Shown here: positions 46,628-59,933 of the stretch, one piece after another | Position numbering within the stretch: the stretch's first letter is position 1 | How the letters are laid out: every line of letters begins with the position of its first letter | Assembly: GCF_035222275.1 (NCBI RefSeq) | Contig: NC_085885.1 | Location: 2,604,001-2,668,000 of the forward strand | Direction of reading: 5' to 3' | From: Podospora bellae-mahoneyi | Lineage: Eukaryota > Ascomycota > Sordariomycetes > Sordariales > Podosporaceae | DNA: 64,000 bases | Notes under the pieces: generated by a model | Seen by the model: the letters and a program-made list of their open reading frames with translations, nothing else | Database searches by the model: none | Told to the model about the DNA's origin: nothing | Position numbers and translations under genes: made by a program

Positions 46628-47714
46628 AAGGAATTCTCGAAAGAAGAATGGAAGCCTTTTCCACGAGGCATCAAGAGACGGCGAACGACAGCGGCCAGTT
46701 GGTGGGGGGCGGCGTTTTTGGCTGATGCCAAAATAGTCCTAGCGGATCAAGACGAGCAGTTGGCTCCACCTCGAAATACCCCGGCGGGCAGTTTTTACCA
46801 GCCAATGGTATCCGGGTGGACAATCTCGCTTCAGGGGTTGATCTGCGGCCCGCCAATCAGGAAAATGCGGTCCCTGAAAGGTTGGACGGGTCCATGCGTT
46901 GGGGTAGGGGAAGAAGAAACAAGCAACGAGAGCTCGTGGAGCTTGATGATCCAGACGTGGTTTGGATGAAACGAAACATTATCGAATGGTTTTACCGTGA
47001 TACGAGCAGATCGGAAGAGAATAGAGAGAAGGGATGGGAAAACAGGAAAACGGCGCAGTGTAGCGACGATCCCAAGAAGGGGGGACAAGGGGAGGCACAG
47101 CAAACTGCAACTCGTTAGACCCTTCCCTTTTGCATCGCTGTGACCCTGTAAGCTCGCGGCTTGGCCTTACACACAGCCTGCGTTCCTTTCGAGCATCTCG
47201 CTGATCCCGGCCGCCCCTCTCCATTCCCAGCGACACCGTTCAACAGCACCACCACCTTGCCGCTCTTGGGCTGGTCTTGGCTGTCATTCTGACTGCAGCT
47301 GCCTTCTCCTCTTTCCCTCTCGCCCTCCCTTCTCCTGCATCCCCCATTCCCGCTTTTCGTCCTACCACCTCACCGTCTCTGTCCACCAGACATCGCCGTC
47401 CTGTTGTCGCCGGGCATGCTGTCGTGGATGTTGTGAATCCTGACCATGATGCGCAGAGATTGACGCCAGCGAACGCTCACCTCTTCCTCTTTTCACCCGC
47501 CCTCTACCTTCCCTTGCAAGAGACTCTCTGTTTGCTACCGACCCCTTCATTCTCTTCCCGTTGCCGTGTTCCCAAGCCAGTTTGACACAGGACACCAACA
47601 CCATCGCCGGGACATTGCGATCCCATCTTTATTTATTATTATCTAGGACAGACGCTCGGGATTTGGACGAGAAGTTGAAGTTTACCAGAGATACCCCGTG
47701 CGACGACAGCTACG
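44460..47714. other. Large gene-poor region between NAF1 and the SH3 gene
   Basis: 3.25 kb without a supportable gene. It contains T runs (44806-44829), poly-T near 45978-45999, and a TG/CA microsatellite at about 46577-46622. The part from about 47100 is pyrimidine-rich and probably the leader and promoter of the SH3 gene. Frames of up to about 185 codons are present but lack family resemblance. An unannotated non-coding RNA or a diverged small gene cannot be excluded. Confidence 0.45.
46577..46622. repeat. (AC)n microsatellite
   Basis: A dinucleotide repeat of about 20 AC units, interrupted once by ATAT near 46583-46586. It is likely polymorphic between strains. Confidence 0.9.
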
Positions 47715-49370
47715 ATGACAGCACGAGAAAGGATGAGGAATGATGTGGTAGAGGTGGAGGCAGTCATTGCTGCGGCGCCGGCTACGAGGACAGCGGAGGA
47801 GAAGCCACTAAAGACACCACATATCGAGCTGCGAGGCCTGGAGGGGAGACAGGAAGCGATATTGCCTGACCAGATCGACCCAGTGACCAACGCCCCCAAC
47901 GACAGAATCATCATCGACAATTCGCCAGTGACCTCAACCCTCGTGGCACCTAGCGTCACCCCGGAGGTGTCAACCTCTCGAGGCACGCCATCATCCAGAC
48001 CGACACAGGATACGAACACCAACACTGGCAGCGCCGATGAAGGCGTGGGCGTCGCGGTCAAAGCTGGCATCGCAATGGGTGTCCTCGCCGGCGTGCTAGT
48101 ACTCTTCGTGGTGGTCTGGTTGATAATGAGCATGCGCAAGAAGAAGCAAGCCCGCAGACGCCAGCAGATCGAGGACGATGAAAAGATCCACGGACCTTTC
48201 TCCGACAGCGCAGCCATATCGAGAAGCCCGCCCGCTGCTGCTGCCCCCAGCGCGGCTCCCAGACTGAGCCTCCGTCCGGTTTCTCAACTGTGGCAGAACT
48301 TGGCTCCTAGCGGGCACCCCGAGCGGAGGGCTTCTAGGGGTATCCAACTCACCGTCAACCCCGCCGGCCCGTCTCATTCCCCGACAAACTCTCTGTCGCC
48401 GTTGAATCGTCCTAACCAAGGGGGTTCAGCTTGGGAGCGCCACAGGATGCAGTCTACCACCCCCACCGGGGACAACCGCCCTGGCACCCGAGGGAGTGTT
48501 TACTCCCTCAACCCCTTCCACGACAGCCACTCCACCAGGAACTACAACAACGAGCCCGTCAGCCCGGTGTCTACCCTCGCGCCAGAGTTCCCTGCCGTCC
48601 CGAGCAAAAACCGCTCTCCAACACCAGAGCCAGTATCCCCAATAGATCAGGACACTGACCTCCCCGATTTTGGCGCCGGCTCCAAGCCTCTAACCCGCAA
48701 GACGTCCATCAACCATCACAATAAGGGGTTGCCCAAACCACTGGACCTGACGAAGCCACCATCCCCGTTATACGCCCCCGGCCCGGCATCCCCAGCAGGA
48801 ACAGAATACAGCATGCACTCCATGTCCCCCTCAACTATGGTCCCCTCCTCCACATCAGCAGCCGAAATCGCCGCTGCCGGCGGGCCCCAAAACTCAACTG
48901 TGCATCGTGTCCAGCTCGATTTCAAGCCCACTCTCGAGGACGAATTAGGTCTCAAGGCGGGACAGCTGGTGCGGTTGCTGCACGAGTATGATGACGGCTG
49001 GGCTCTGTGTATTAGGCTTGATCGGTCGCAGCAGGGGGTTGTGCCGAGGACTTGCTTGTCTACACGGCCGGTGAAGCCCAGGCCGGCGCAGAACGGGCCG
49101 AGGGTTGTGCCCCAGGGGGGGTATAATAGGGGTGGGAATGGGAATAACACGGGGGGGTTTCCATCCCCACCGGGGCAGCAACAAAATGGAGGTTGGCAGA
49201 GCGCGGAGAGGTCCGAGAGCCCGGGGAGTTTTTACTCGACGAACCAGGGGGTCAGTCCCAGTCCGGGGGGTGGTGGGAGTGGTGGGATTGGAACGATGAG
49301 GGGGCAAGGGGGGGGCGAGTATGAGATGCAGATGGGGGGGTTGAGCCCGGCGCCTGGACAGGCTTATTAG
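47715..49370 (+). CDS. Single-pass membrane protein with C-terminal SH3 domain
   Basis: 551 aa in one exon. It has an N-terminal Ser/Thr/Pro-rich region with no clear signal peptide, then a transmembrane helix at about residues 118-140 (AGIAMGVLAGVLVLFVVVWLIMSM) followed by a basic stop-transfer sequence RKKKQARRR. A long Pro/Ser-rich cytosolic region follows, with many SP/TP sites. An SH3 domain lies at about residues 396-455 (VQLDFKPTLEDELGLKAGQLVRLLHEYDDGWALC...GVVPRTCL), then a Gly-rich tail. This layout occurs in fungal Fus1-like and cortical SH3 membrane proteins, which scaffold proline-rich partners at the cell surface. The exact ortholog is not identifiable. Confidence 0.85.
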   Translation: MTARERMRNDVVEVEAVIAAAPATRTAEEKPLKTPHIELRGLEGRQEAILPDQIDPVTNAPNDRIIIDNSPVTSTLVAPSVTPEVSTSRGTPSSRPTQDTNTNTGSADEGVGVAVKAGIAMGVLAGVLVLFVVVWLIMSMRKKKQARRRQQIEDDEKIHGPFSDSAAISRSPPAAAAPSAAPRLSLRPVSQLWQNLAPSGHPERRASRGIQLTVNPAGPSHSPTNSLSPLNRPNQGGSAWERHRMQSTTPTGDNRPGTRGSVYSLNPFHDSHSTRNYNNEPVSPVSTLAPEFPAVPSKNRSPTPEPVSPIDQDTDLPDFGAGSKPLTRKTSINHHNKGLPKPLDLTKPPSPLYAPGPASPAGTEYSMHSMSPSTMVPSSTSAAEIAAAGGPQNSTVHRVQLDFKPTLEDELGLKAGQLVRLLHEYDDGWALCIRLDRSQQGVVPRTCLSTRPVKPRPAQNGPRVVPQGGYNRGGNGNNTGGFPSPPGQQQNGGWQSAERSESPGSFYSTNQGVSPSPGGGGSGGIGTMRGQGGGEYEMQMGGLSPAPGQAY

Positions 49371-50490
49371 GGGGGCTTTGTCTGCGGGGAGGGGAGGATG
49401 GTGAGGTATGTACCTGGTTGGCATGGCCCGAGGGGTTGGGGTTTGAGGTTGAGGTGCCGGTGGGGAGGAGGGTGAGGGGAGGGTATAGGAGGTTTCCGGC
49501 GAGGCCTAGGGAGAGGCATTGTTGGGGAGATGGTGGAGAGGAGGAGGGGGTCGAGGTTGCCACCACGGCCGTGAATGGAGGTGCTTTGTGATGGTTGCAG
49601 TGCTGTCGTTGGCAGCAGGACCGCATCATGTGAGAAACACAAGTGACGATGGGGAAAGGAACGACAGGAGGAGAGGAGGACTGGCTGTATCTTGATCCAC
49701 GCAACGGTGTAAATGCCTTGCCCAAGTTATGGGTTTTCGGAGGGTGGGGTGTTTTATGTATCTGCTTCTGGGAAGGGAGTTGATGGCGTTAAGGGGACCT
49801 TGGTGTGGCATTTTTTCTTCATGTTTTTGGGTGGGGATGAACTTTTTTTCATTTTTTTTTAAAAAAAACCGGGGATCTTCAAGTCACTCATTTGCGACCT
49901 TTTCTTCTCTATTGGAGAAAGGTATTTTTTGGAAGCTTTTTTTGGACCTTGTTTTGGAACTATGCTATGGACCTTTTCTCTTTTGGACCTTTTCTCTTTT
50001 GGACCTTTTCTCTTTTGGTGGATACCTAACTACGACCTGCCCTTTGTGCGGGAAACGTACAAGCTTAAAGATATTCTTTTCCTTACTTTTGTGTGGCCTG
50101 TTGATGGCTTTCTTGTTTTGTTGAACTCTGGTTGGGAGTGTTCTTTGATCCAAGTGGGGGTGGGGGGGCGATCAGAGTACACGATGGGAGCTGTAGAATA
50201 CGAGTTGTACCAAGACTTGACTGAATTTGAGGTTTTTCTTCCCGCCAAAAAATGATGTGATGTCTAATCATGCTTCATGTCAACAGTACCTAGCACACGA
50301 CTCCAGCTAGACGCTTGAGCTTGATCCGCCGAGCCCCCACATTCTGGCAATTTCAAGGAAAATACGCCCTCCTGCTTCTGGGCCAAGAGAGGACCAGCTG
50401 TTTATACGAGTCCGGAATATAGCTTCTTCCAGTAACCTAGATAGAAAATGCCCATGGTTAGTTTTCCTCAAAACGCTTTTCGCTGAAACA
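49371..50490. other. Gene-free stretch with a short tandem repeat
   Basis: About 1.1 kb. T-rich runs occur near 49850-49870, and a 16-bp tandem repeat lies at 49969-50016. No credible frame. Confidence 0.45.
49969..50016. repeat. Three tandem copies of a 16-bp unit
   Basis: GGACCTTTTCTCTTTT is repeated three times exactly, in a T-rich context; a degenerate first unit may precede it near 49944. Confidence 0.85.
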
Positions 50491-51584
50491 TCATGGGCCC
50501 CTCAACCCCGAAGCCATCAGATGCACTCGCCAATTATTCGGTCTCGGTCCCCTCTCGACCACAAACGGTGCGCCCTCCAGGGTCTCGTTCTCAAAAAAGT
50601 GGTGGCTGGGCAGTCCACGCTTTGGCTTGAGGGGCAGGTCCGGGAGGGCCAAGACAAACTGGTTCCTGTCCTTGACCTTGATGTTGAAGAGCTTGGCAAA
50701 GAAGCGGGTTTCGCTCATGCGCTTGTGCCAGTCCCGGAGGTCCCTCGTGTGGAACCAGATGTGGAGGCTGTGCAGGTTGGGCAGGAGGGCGAGCTGGTCG
50801 CAGACACGCTGCCAGGGGTTGGAGTGCATCGTGATGCCGGGGTGGGAGTCCTCGTTGCGACCGTTGCTGCTGTTGCCGTGGCCAAAGGTAGGGTTGGGGC
50901 CTTCGTTTTCTTCCGAGGTTGGGAAGTAGAGCTCGGTCATGAGCTGGGTGGTGAGGATGCAGATTTCGAGGGAGCGAATGGGGAGCTTTTCGGGGTTGCC
51001 GCCGTAGAGGGAGAGCCATCCGTGTGCTTCGAGGAGGTCGGTGAAGACGAAGGTGGTGTTGGCGACGAGGGAGGGGAGGGCTTCGCGGTACCTGGTGGCG
51101 TGGACTGTTAGTTTAGGGGACTGCGGGGATCAGTGGTGAAGGTCACATACATCCTCTTACACACCAGCATGGGGTTCATGAAGCCGCTTGGGCCGGCATG
51201 TCCGACATTCTCCTCCCTCCACGAGTCGTTGGGGTTTTGGGCCCTGTGCCATTTGGCTGTCGACTGCTCGCAGCACCAATGATAACACCATTCCGACTTC
51301 AACCGCTTCACCCAGTAGTACTCCTCCTGCGATCCTCTGGCGCTCTGGGTGAACTTCTCAAAACGAGTATCTCCAGTGGAATAGTCTGCCACGCAGGGAA
51401 CATGAGACCACCTGTCGTTGTCCTTGTATATGTGTTGCCTTGAACCACTCTCGCTCCAGATGTCCTGGTAGATCAACTCCCGAATCTCCGGTGGCAGGAG
51501 GGAAAAGAACGGGGAGTCGTCCTGGGCTAAGGTGGTGGCCACCATGGTGTCCTGTGTCTGTTCTGGTGTCTCTTGTCGTCTCAT
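50491..51584 (-). CDS. DUF7730/F-box-like fungal protein, two exons
   Basis: Model complement(join(50491..51091,51151..51584)), 344 aa. The intron 51092-51150 (GTATGT, branch CTAAC, acceptor CAG) splits the ATG codon of CKRM and joins to YREALPSLVANTTFVF in phase. An N-terminal 'FFSLLPPEIRELIYQDIW' motif is typical of large fungal families of F-box-like, 2EXR or DUF7730 proteins. The middle has FMNPMLVCKRMYREALPSLV, and the later part LPNLHSLHIWFHTRDLRDWHKRM shows the leucine-spaced 'L..LH.L.I' pattern of these families. An alternative start is the Met at codon 14 (MVATTL). Function unknown; such genes are often numerous and fast-evolving. Confidence 0.75.
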
Positions 51585-52877
51585 GATGGGCCTTCAATTA
51601 CAGGATATCTGCGAGCACAAGAACAACAAAAAGGAAAGAAACATGGGAGTAAGGTTACGTTGCGTTTTAAGTTCCGGGCCATGCCCGCCTTCACCGACCG
51701 CAACTTTTCCCCCGCCTGCCACTACTGCCTAACATCCGACTTACCTGGTAGCCTATCGACCGGTGCAGACGGAGGCAACCCAATTGGATGGCCAGATGTC
51801 ACATCGGTACTCAGACGCAACTTAGACGCATGGACTGGTGCATTTATGCGAGCTGTCAATCTTGACTGGCGCGGTTAAGCATGTGCTCTGTCAACTTCAA
51901 CGTGGAGGACACGTGAACACGCGAAAACCTCCGTGGGAAGTGTGGTAGGTAGGGTAGCACTGGACACATTTTTTGCCATCTTGCCATGTGAAACGGAATC
52001 TGGCTTTCCGGAAAGGTCAGACAGCGGGAGGGAGACCATAGGGAGGCCATCGTGATAAGCCTTATCGTGGTGGAATGCGGGGAAGGCTGGAGCTGAGCCG
52101 GCGTGCGTGCGGAGTGGGGAGGTGGGGTAAGCCCCGGGCCCGGACCTTGGCCCCCGCGTTGGGAAGGGGTGGTTGATAACCTCTGGTCCTTCGGATCATG
52201 CCGGTCTTTCTGCGGAAGTCGAAACAAATGTTTCGGAAGAAGTGATCAGGTTCACCGGACACCGCCGGAGAATGGCCAACTCCCACGCTCCAGACTCGGA
52301 GACGGCCCCGAGCTGGGCCTCCTGTGGAGAGCTCGGCTTCCAGAAGATTCCCATTTGACAAATCGACAGATCGGGGGGTCTTCAGCCATGCCCCGCTTTC
52401 ACCCGATCCCGCTGGCCCTCATCAGGCAGGACCTCCCCGCCGTGGGGTGTGTCCGCTGCTTGCTTTGCTTGCTCCGGAGCCGCGATATCATTCACCGTCG
52501 AGCTGGCCTTGTTAACTGTCTGCTTCTTGCTCGTGTTACATCCTGTGGGCAGGTGACCAAAACTGCAAAAGTCAGTCAACCCATATCGTATTTCAAACCA
52601 CGCCTCAACACCTAGTTAACGGGCCTCTTAACTTTCAAAATGATGTAACTTGACAATAACTACACGATTTACTGACTTGCAATACTAGTTATTTTCCCCA
52701 GAACCTGTGTTACTACCAGCCTGACACCACCCTCAGCTTTTGGCAACAACGCCCCAGACCTTTTGAGCTTGATCAGCCCTACAACAGCGCCCATCAGCAC
52801 TTACAGAGCTACCTACCTATCCCCTTCCAGACCTTCCATTCGATCCCCACCGACAACCGCAAAAGCCCAAACCCGCC
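51585..52877. other. Gene-free stretch upstream of both neighbours
   Basis: About 1.3 kb between two divergent starts, so both promoters are probably here. A GC-rich stretch (52080-52160) holds chance frames on both strands. No family resemblance. Confidence 0.45.
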
Positions 52878-53815
52878 ATGTCCAAATCCCAGCTCCTCCG
52901 CGAGGAAGGCAACCGCCACTTCCAAAAAGGCGAATACTCCCGCGCCGACGCGCTCTACTCCCAAGCGTACGCCCAGCTCACGGCCCATATCCACCCAACT
53001 CCCCCCTTCCTTTCTTTCTAACCTTTCTCCCCCCTTAGCCTCAACCTCGACCCCACCAACCCAACCCTCTACACCAACCGCGCCATGGCCCGCCTCCGCC
53101 TCTCCCAATGGGACCTCGTAATCTCAGACTGCGAATCCTGCCTCGGCCTCTCCCCCGACAACCTCAAAGCGCACTACTACCTCTCCCAAGCCCAACTCGC
53201 CCTCCGCGCTTACTCGGACGCTCTCGAGCACGCGTACAAGGCGCACAAGCTGTGTGTGGCGGCGAATGATAAGTCTCTTGGGAACATCACCGCTCAGGTG
53301 CTAAAGTGTAAGAAAGAAAAGTGGGATTACGAGGAGAAGCGCCGGAGGAGGGAGACGGCTGATTTGGAAGAGGAGGTTCTGATGCTGTTAAGGAAGGAGA
53401 AGAAGGAGGCTGTTGTTCTCTCTGGGGAGGAGGCGGAGGAGCTGACGAGGGAGTGGGAGGAGAAGCTGAGGCGGGTGAGGGAGGTTTTTGAGAAGGCGAG
53501 GGAGAAGGAGGAACGGAGGAGGGAGGTGCCGGATTGGGCGGTGGATGATATTACTTTTGGGTTCATGGTTGATCCTGTTATTGTGAGTTCCGCACCCTGA
53601 CAGATTGGGGGGTTTGACTGGGCTGACAAAGGGCACAACAGACCAAAACAGGCAAGTCGTACGAACGAGCTGCTATTCTGGAGCACTTGAGGAGGTCACA
53701 GACAGATCCGCTTACCAGGGAGCCGCTTCAGGCGAGCGAGCTCAGGCCAAACTTGGATTTGAAGCAGGCTTGTAGCGACTTTTTGGAGGAGAATGGATGG
53801 GCGGCTGATTGGTAG
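52878..53815 (+). CDS. CHIP-like TPR/U-box E3 ubiquitin ligase, three exons
   Basis: Model join(52878..52966,53039..53582,53642..53815), 268 aa; exons of 89, 544 and 174 nt are in phase. The protein corresponds to animal STUB1/CHIP. An N-terminal TPR domain (residues about 5-105: LLREEGNRHFQKGEYSRADAL, NPTLYTNRAMARLRLSQWDLV, LKAHYYLSQAQLAL) would bind the EEVD tails of Hsp70/Hsp90. A long charged coiled coil follows (about 120-190), then a C-terminal U-box (ITFGFMVDPVITKTGKSYERAAILEHLR, DPLTREPLQASELRPNLDLKQ), which binds E2 enzymes. The role is ubiquitination of chaperone-bound misfolded proteins. Length is slightly shorter than human CHIP (303). Confidence 0.9.
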
Positions 53816-54442
53816 GCTCACCTGCTGGAGCTGCATATTTTTGGCTACGTTTCAAAGAGTTTCACATTCATTGCGGTTAGGGCGGTGGTGGTCTGTATTT
53901 TCTGGGAGGGCGAGCCAGGCGTTTCGCGGGAACCTCAGATTTGATACCTAGCAGGGGAGGGGGGTGAGGGTCCATTTGCTTCTGGGTATAGGTCAAGTAT
54001 GTGTCGAATTAGCGATTCATGTATCTTTCTTTTTAAACTTTTGCTTGTATGTATACACGTCATGTACGAAATAACTGACACTTCAAAAGTAACTTGACGC
54101 GCCATGTTCATCAGGGTCATAAACCCTGTCCGCCCTCTGTTCTATATGCCCGCCCGAACCAGCACATCACAAACGCCAGAAGAGCAAATGAATGGTCGAT
54201 GCTTTGTCTATTGCCTAGGGAAAGAATAGGGATCGAGCTAAGCAGCCAGAATCGCTTTCCCTCCAGCTAAACCACGACTCCTAACCCCGTTAAAAGATAA
54301 CCCTTCCGTTATCCTCCACTCTGCAAAATGGAAGCTTTTGTCCTCTGCCCAAGCACTTGATCATCTCCGCTAACAGGCTTTTGCTTACCCCCGTGAACGA
54401 CAAAGAATCGATTTATTTTGTTTTCCTTCCCCTCTAGATTAC
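53816..54442. other. Convergent intergenic region CHIP-like / prolyl-tRNA synthetase
   Basis: About 630 bases holding two 3' ends; nothing coding supported. Confidence 0.5.
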
Positions 54443-56557
<2,115 letters not shown>

Positions 56558-57063
56558 GGTGACGCCTTTTCGCTTGTTGAAGTGAACTGAGGTGAGTATA
56601 ACGTTCAGAGGTCAAGATGGAGCCGCGTTTTTAAGGAAGAAAAAAAGGGGCGTGACTCTCGACGGCGAGGTTGAGTCAATACCGGTCTCAGGTGTCCGGA
56701 CGGCTGGGAGTTTTCAGAGAGGTGGCTACCCCACCATGGAACGGATACCCCTCCTTCTGATAGCAACGGCGGGAACAGGCCCAGGCCCGTAGACTTTTTA
56801 GCGGGGCATGCCAGTGACCCAGCCAATTACAGAGCTGCCTTGGAGCTCAAGACCGGGATGGGATTATCTGCACCTCCGATAAAAAGTTCCTGAGCTAGGA
56901 GCCCGCCTTGCAGGGCAACGACGAAAGAGAGCTCGAGTCCCGACTGTGCCTGGAGCCTGTCAACAGAGACCCAACGCCCCCTTTCCTCCTTCCACCCCTC
57001 CATCCCCCATATCCCCACCGCCACTCTCGACACCGTCAACACCGCACACATACATACATCGCG
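56558..57063. promoter_or_regulatory. Divergent promoter region prolyl-tRNA synthetase / TCP1
   Basis: 506 bp between start codons; the TCP1 side is C/T-rich (56985-57060). No gene is seen. Both genes act in protein synthesis and folding. Confidence 0.5.
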
Positions 57064-58915
57064 ATGGCTTCCATGTTTGAGCAGCCGAGAAACGGCACCC
57101 TCTTCCTGGGAGGCACAAAGATCTCCGGCACTGAAATCCGCGACCAGAACGGTTAGTCGGCCTCGTCACCCACTATACAGCGGGGAGCTGTTCCGAAGCT
57201 CGATCATCCATGCTGACCACCGTTGCAGTTCTTGCTACGCAAGCCATCGCCAATGTCGTCAAGAGCTCGTTCGGCCCCAGCGGCCTCGACAAGATGATGG
57301 TCGATGATATCGGTGTGAGTGCCTGCTGCTGCCCCGCCCCGCCGACTGACCGCAACATCCCCCTGACACGAAGGACAAACAGGATGTGACGGTGACAAAC
57401 GACGGCGCGACTATCCTCAGTTTACTCGACGTCGAGCACCCCGCCGGCAAGATCCTCGTCGACCTTGCGCACCAACAAGATAAGGAAGTCGGCGATGGCA
57501 CAACGTCGGTCGTTTTGATTGCGGCCGAGCTGCTGAAGAGAGGAAACGAGCTGATGAAGAACCGGATACACCCTACCACCATCATCACAGGTTACCGTCT
57601 GGCCCTCAGAGAGGCGGTCAAGTACATGAACGAGCACATCAGCATCAAGGTCGACAAGCTCGGGCGGGAGTCTCTGATCAACATTGCCAAGACTTCCATG
57701 AGCAGCAAGATCATCGGCGCCGATTCTGACTTTTTCGCGAACATGGTGGTGGATGCTATGCAGGCTGTCAAGACAACGAGCAACAAGGGCGAGACCAAGT
57801 ACCCGGTCAAGGCTGTTAATATTCTCAAGGCCCACGGCAAGGGTGCTCTCGAGTCTGTTTTGGTCAAAGGGTATGCGCTCAACTGCACTGTCGCTTCCCA
57901 GGCCATGGTGACCCGGATAACAGACGCCAAGATTGCCGTTCTCGACATGAATCTTCAGAAGGAGCGCATGAAGCTCGGCGTGCAAATCACCATCGACGAC
58001 CCCGATCAGCTCGAGGCGATCAGGCAAAGAGAAGCGGGCATGGTTATGGAACGCGTGGAAATGATTCTCAAGGCCGGCGCCAACGTTATCCTTACCACCA
58101 AGGGTATCGATGACCTCTGCCTAAAGTTGTTCATTGAACGCGGTGCTATGGCTGTACGTCGGTGCAAGAAGGAGGATCTCCGCCGCATTGCCAGAGCCAC
58201 CGGCGCCACCATGCTCAGCTCCCTCTCAGACTTGAATGGTGACGAGAAGTTCGAGGCCTCCTATCTTGGTCACGCCGAGGAGGTTTCACAGGAGCGCATC
58301 TCAGACGACGAGTGCATCTTGGTCAAGGGCACCAAGGTTCACTCTTCGGCCTCCATCATCCTCCGTGGCCCCAACGAGTTCACCCTCGACGAAATGGAGC
58401 GCTCCGTTCACGACAGCTTATGCGCCGTCAAGCGGACGCTGGAGAGTGGCAGCCTTGTCCCTGGCGGTGGTGCCGTCGAGACTGCGCTGCACATTTACCT
58501 CGAAGAGTTTGCCGGCACAGTCGGCTCCCGCGAGCAGCTCGCCATTGGCGAGTTTGCCCAGTCATTACTTGTTATTCCCAAGACCCTGGCCGTCAACGCG
58601 GCCAAGGACGCCTCAGAGCTCGTCGCCCAGCTGCGGTCGAGACACGCGCTGTCGCAGCGCATCCAGGATGGCGAGGCAAACGAGGACGAAAAGTCAGTTG
58701 CCCGCAAGAAGGCGTACAAGAACTATGGTCTTGACCTCATGAAGGGCAAGGTCGTGGACTCGATCAAGAACGGCGTCATGGAGCCAAGCATGAGCAAGAT
58801 TAGACAGCTGAAGAGCGCCGTAGAGGCGTGCATCAGCATCATGCGTATTGATACACTCATCAAGCTCGACCCAGAGGCTCCAGCGGATGACGGACATGAC
58901 GGACATGATCATTAG
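57064..58915 (+). CDS. TCP1: Chaperonin TCP-1 alpha subunit (CCT1), three exons
   Basis: Model join(57064..57151,57229..57314,57383..58915), 568 aa; phases agree. It is one of eight subunits of the cytosolic CCT/TRiC ring that folds actin and tubulin by ATP hydrolysis. Hallmarks are [32 protein letters not shown], the nucleotide loop [17 protein letters not shown], the apical domain with [22 protein letters not shown], and LVPGGGAVE near residue 408. The alpha identity follows from the N-terminus [18 protein letters not shown] and the overall pattern. A short acidic/His tail closes the protein. Confidence 0.96.
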
Positions 58916-59933
58916 AGGAAGGGAAGAGAAAAAAGTTAGATACCTTTAGTTCTGCTTGACACTTGGTTTTGAGTGTAAAAAAACACCGTAAGACATATAA
59001 TGAAGGGATGAGCAGTCTTTTTGCCTGTTGCTATCTACCTTTGGAGACATATCATACCTCTCCTATCATATCATATCTCAAGAACTGGGTTTGGCGGTCG
59101 GTGCTGGTGCGGTGACGGAGGTGGTGCCGGGCCGGATACCGTCGGCTTACAACCGAAAGCCCAGCGCGGCCCCTCATCCGCTGTGGTACAGAGGGGGAGT
59201 CACGCCGGCGGCTGGATGACAGCCGCTAGACGAGACAGCAAACAGCAAAGTTGGCAAGAGTCTTTTGTGACGTAAAATTTCTGGGGTTGGGCAGGTCAGA
59301 TGGTCTGAGTTGTCTTTGCGGAGGGTTTCTTCTTTGAGGTGCTGATCGGTGGTTCGACCAATGGGCAACAAAGAGCCAAAGGTACCGACCGGGACAGGAT
59401 TCAAAACGGACGGGATGCTGTGCCACCTTGAAGCTCAACTGTTTCTTAGTTCTCAAAGAGGAAAACAAATCCCGATACAATTGTAGATTGAGGAGACAAG
59501 ATAGCCCCGTATGATCACTAGCCTTCTAGTCTTTTTCTAGCGCTGTGAGCGTTGCCAAGTGCGGTAGGTCGAGGGGGGACCGGGCGGGGCGGGGTGTGCC
59601 CGGTGCCGGCGTGCGGCGTTGCGGAGCCCGGATCGGTAAGCCACGGGTATCAATGGAAGCAAACGTTTGTCGAACCAATGATTAATCCACTTTGGCCGGG
59701 TTTCCGTTCCCCTTTTTTTGCGACTCGTCAATTGATGACTTGATTTAAGCTTCTGGCCAGCTGCTGCTGCTGTTCGATCTCAGGGGCTGGTGCTCTTCTG
59801 CTACCCCCTTTCTTTGTTTCTTTGAACACAGCACATTCCTGCTTGGTTGATCTTACCCCTTCGGATAGATTATTCCGGCGATAGCTTTCACCCACATCTC
59901 AATCTCACTCTCGCCCTCATCGCCATCACCAAA
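58916..59933. other. Intergenic region TCP1 to acetyltransferase
   Basis: About 1 kb holding the TCP1 3' end and the promoter of the next gene. CTGCTG runs near 59760 and other short frames are not convincing. Confidence 0.45.

Noticed and set aside
52103-52615. Plus-strand frame of 170 codons in the GC-rich gap before the CHIP-like gene
   Set aside because: GC-rich chance frame; residues have no known family pattern and frames overlap on both strands.
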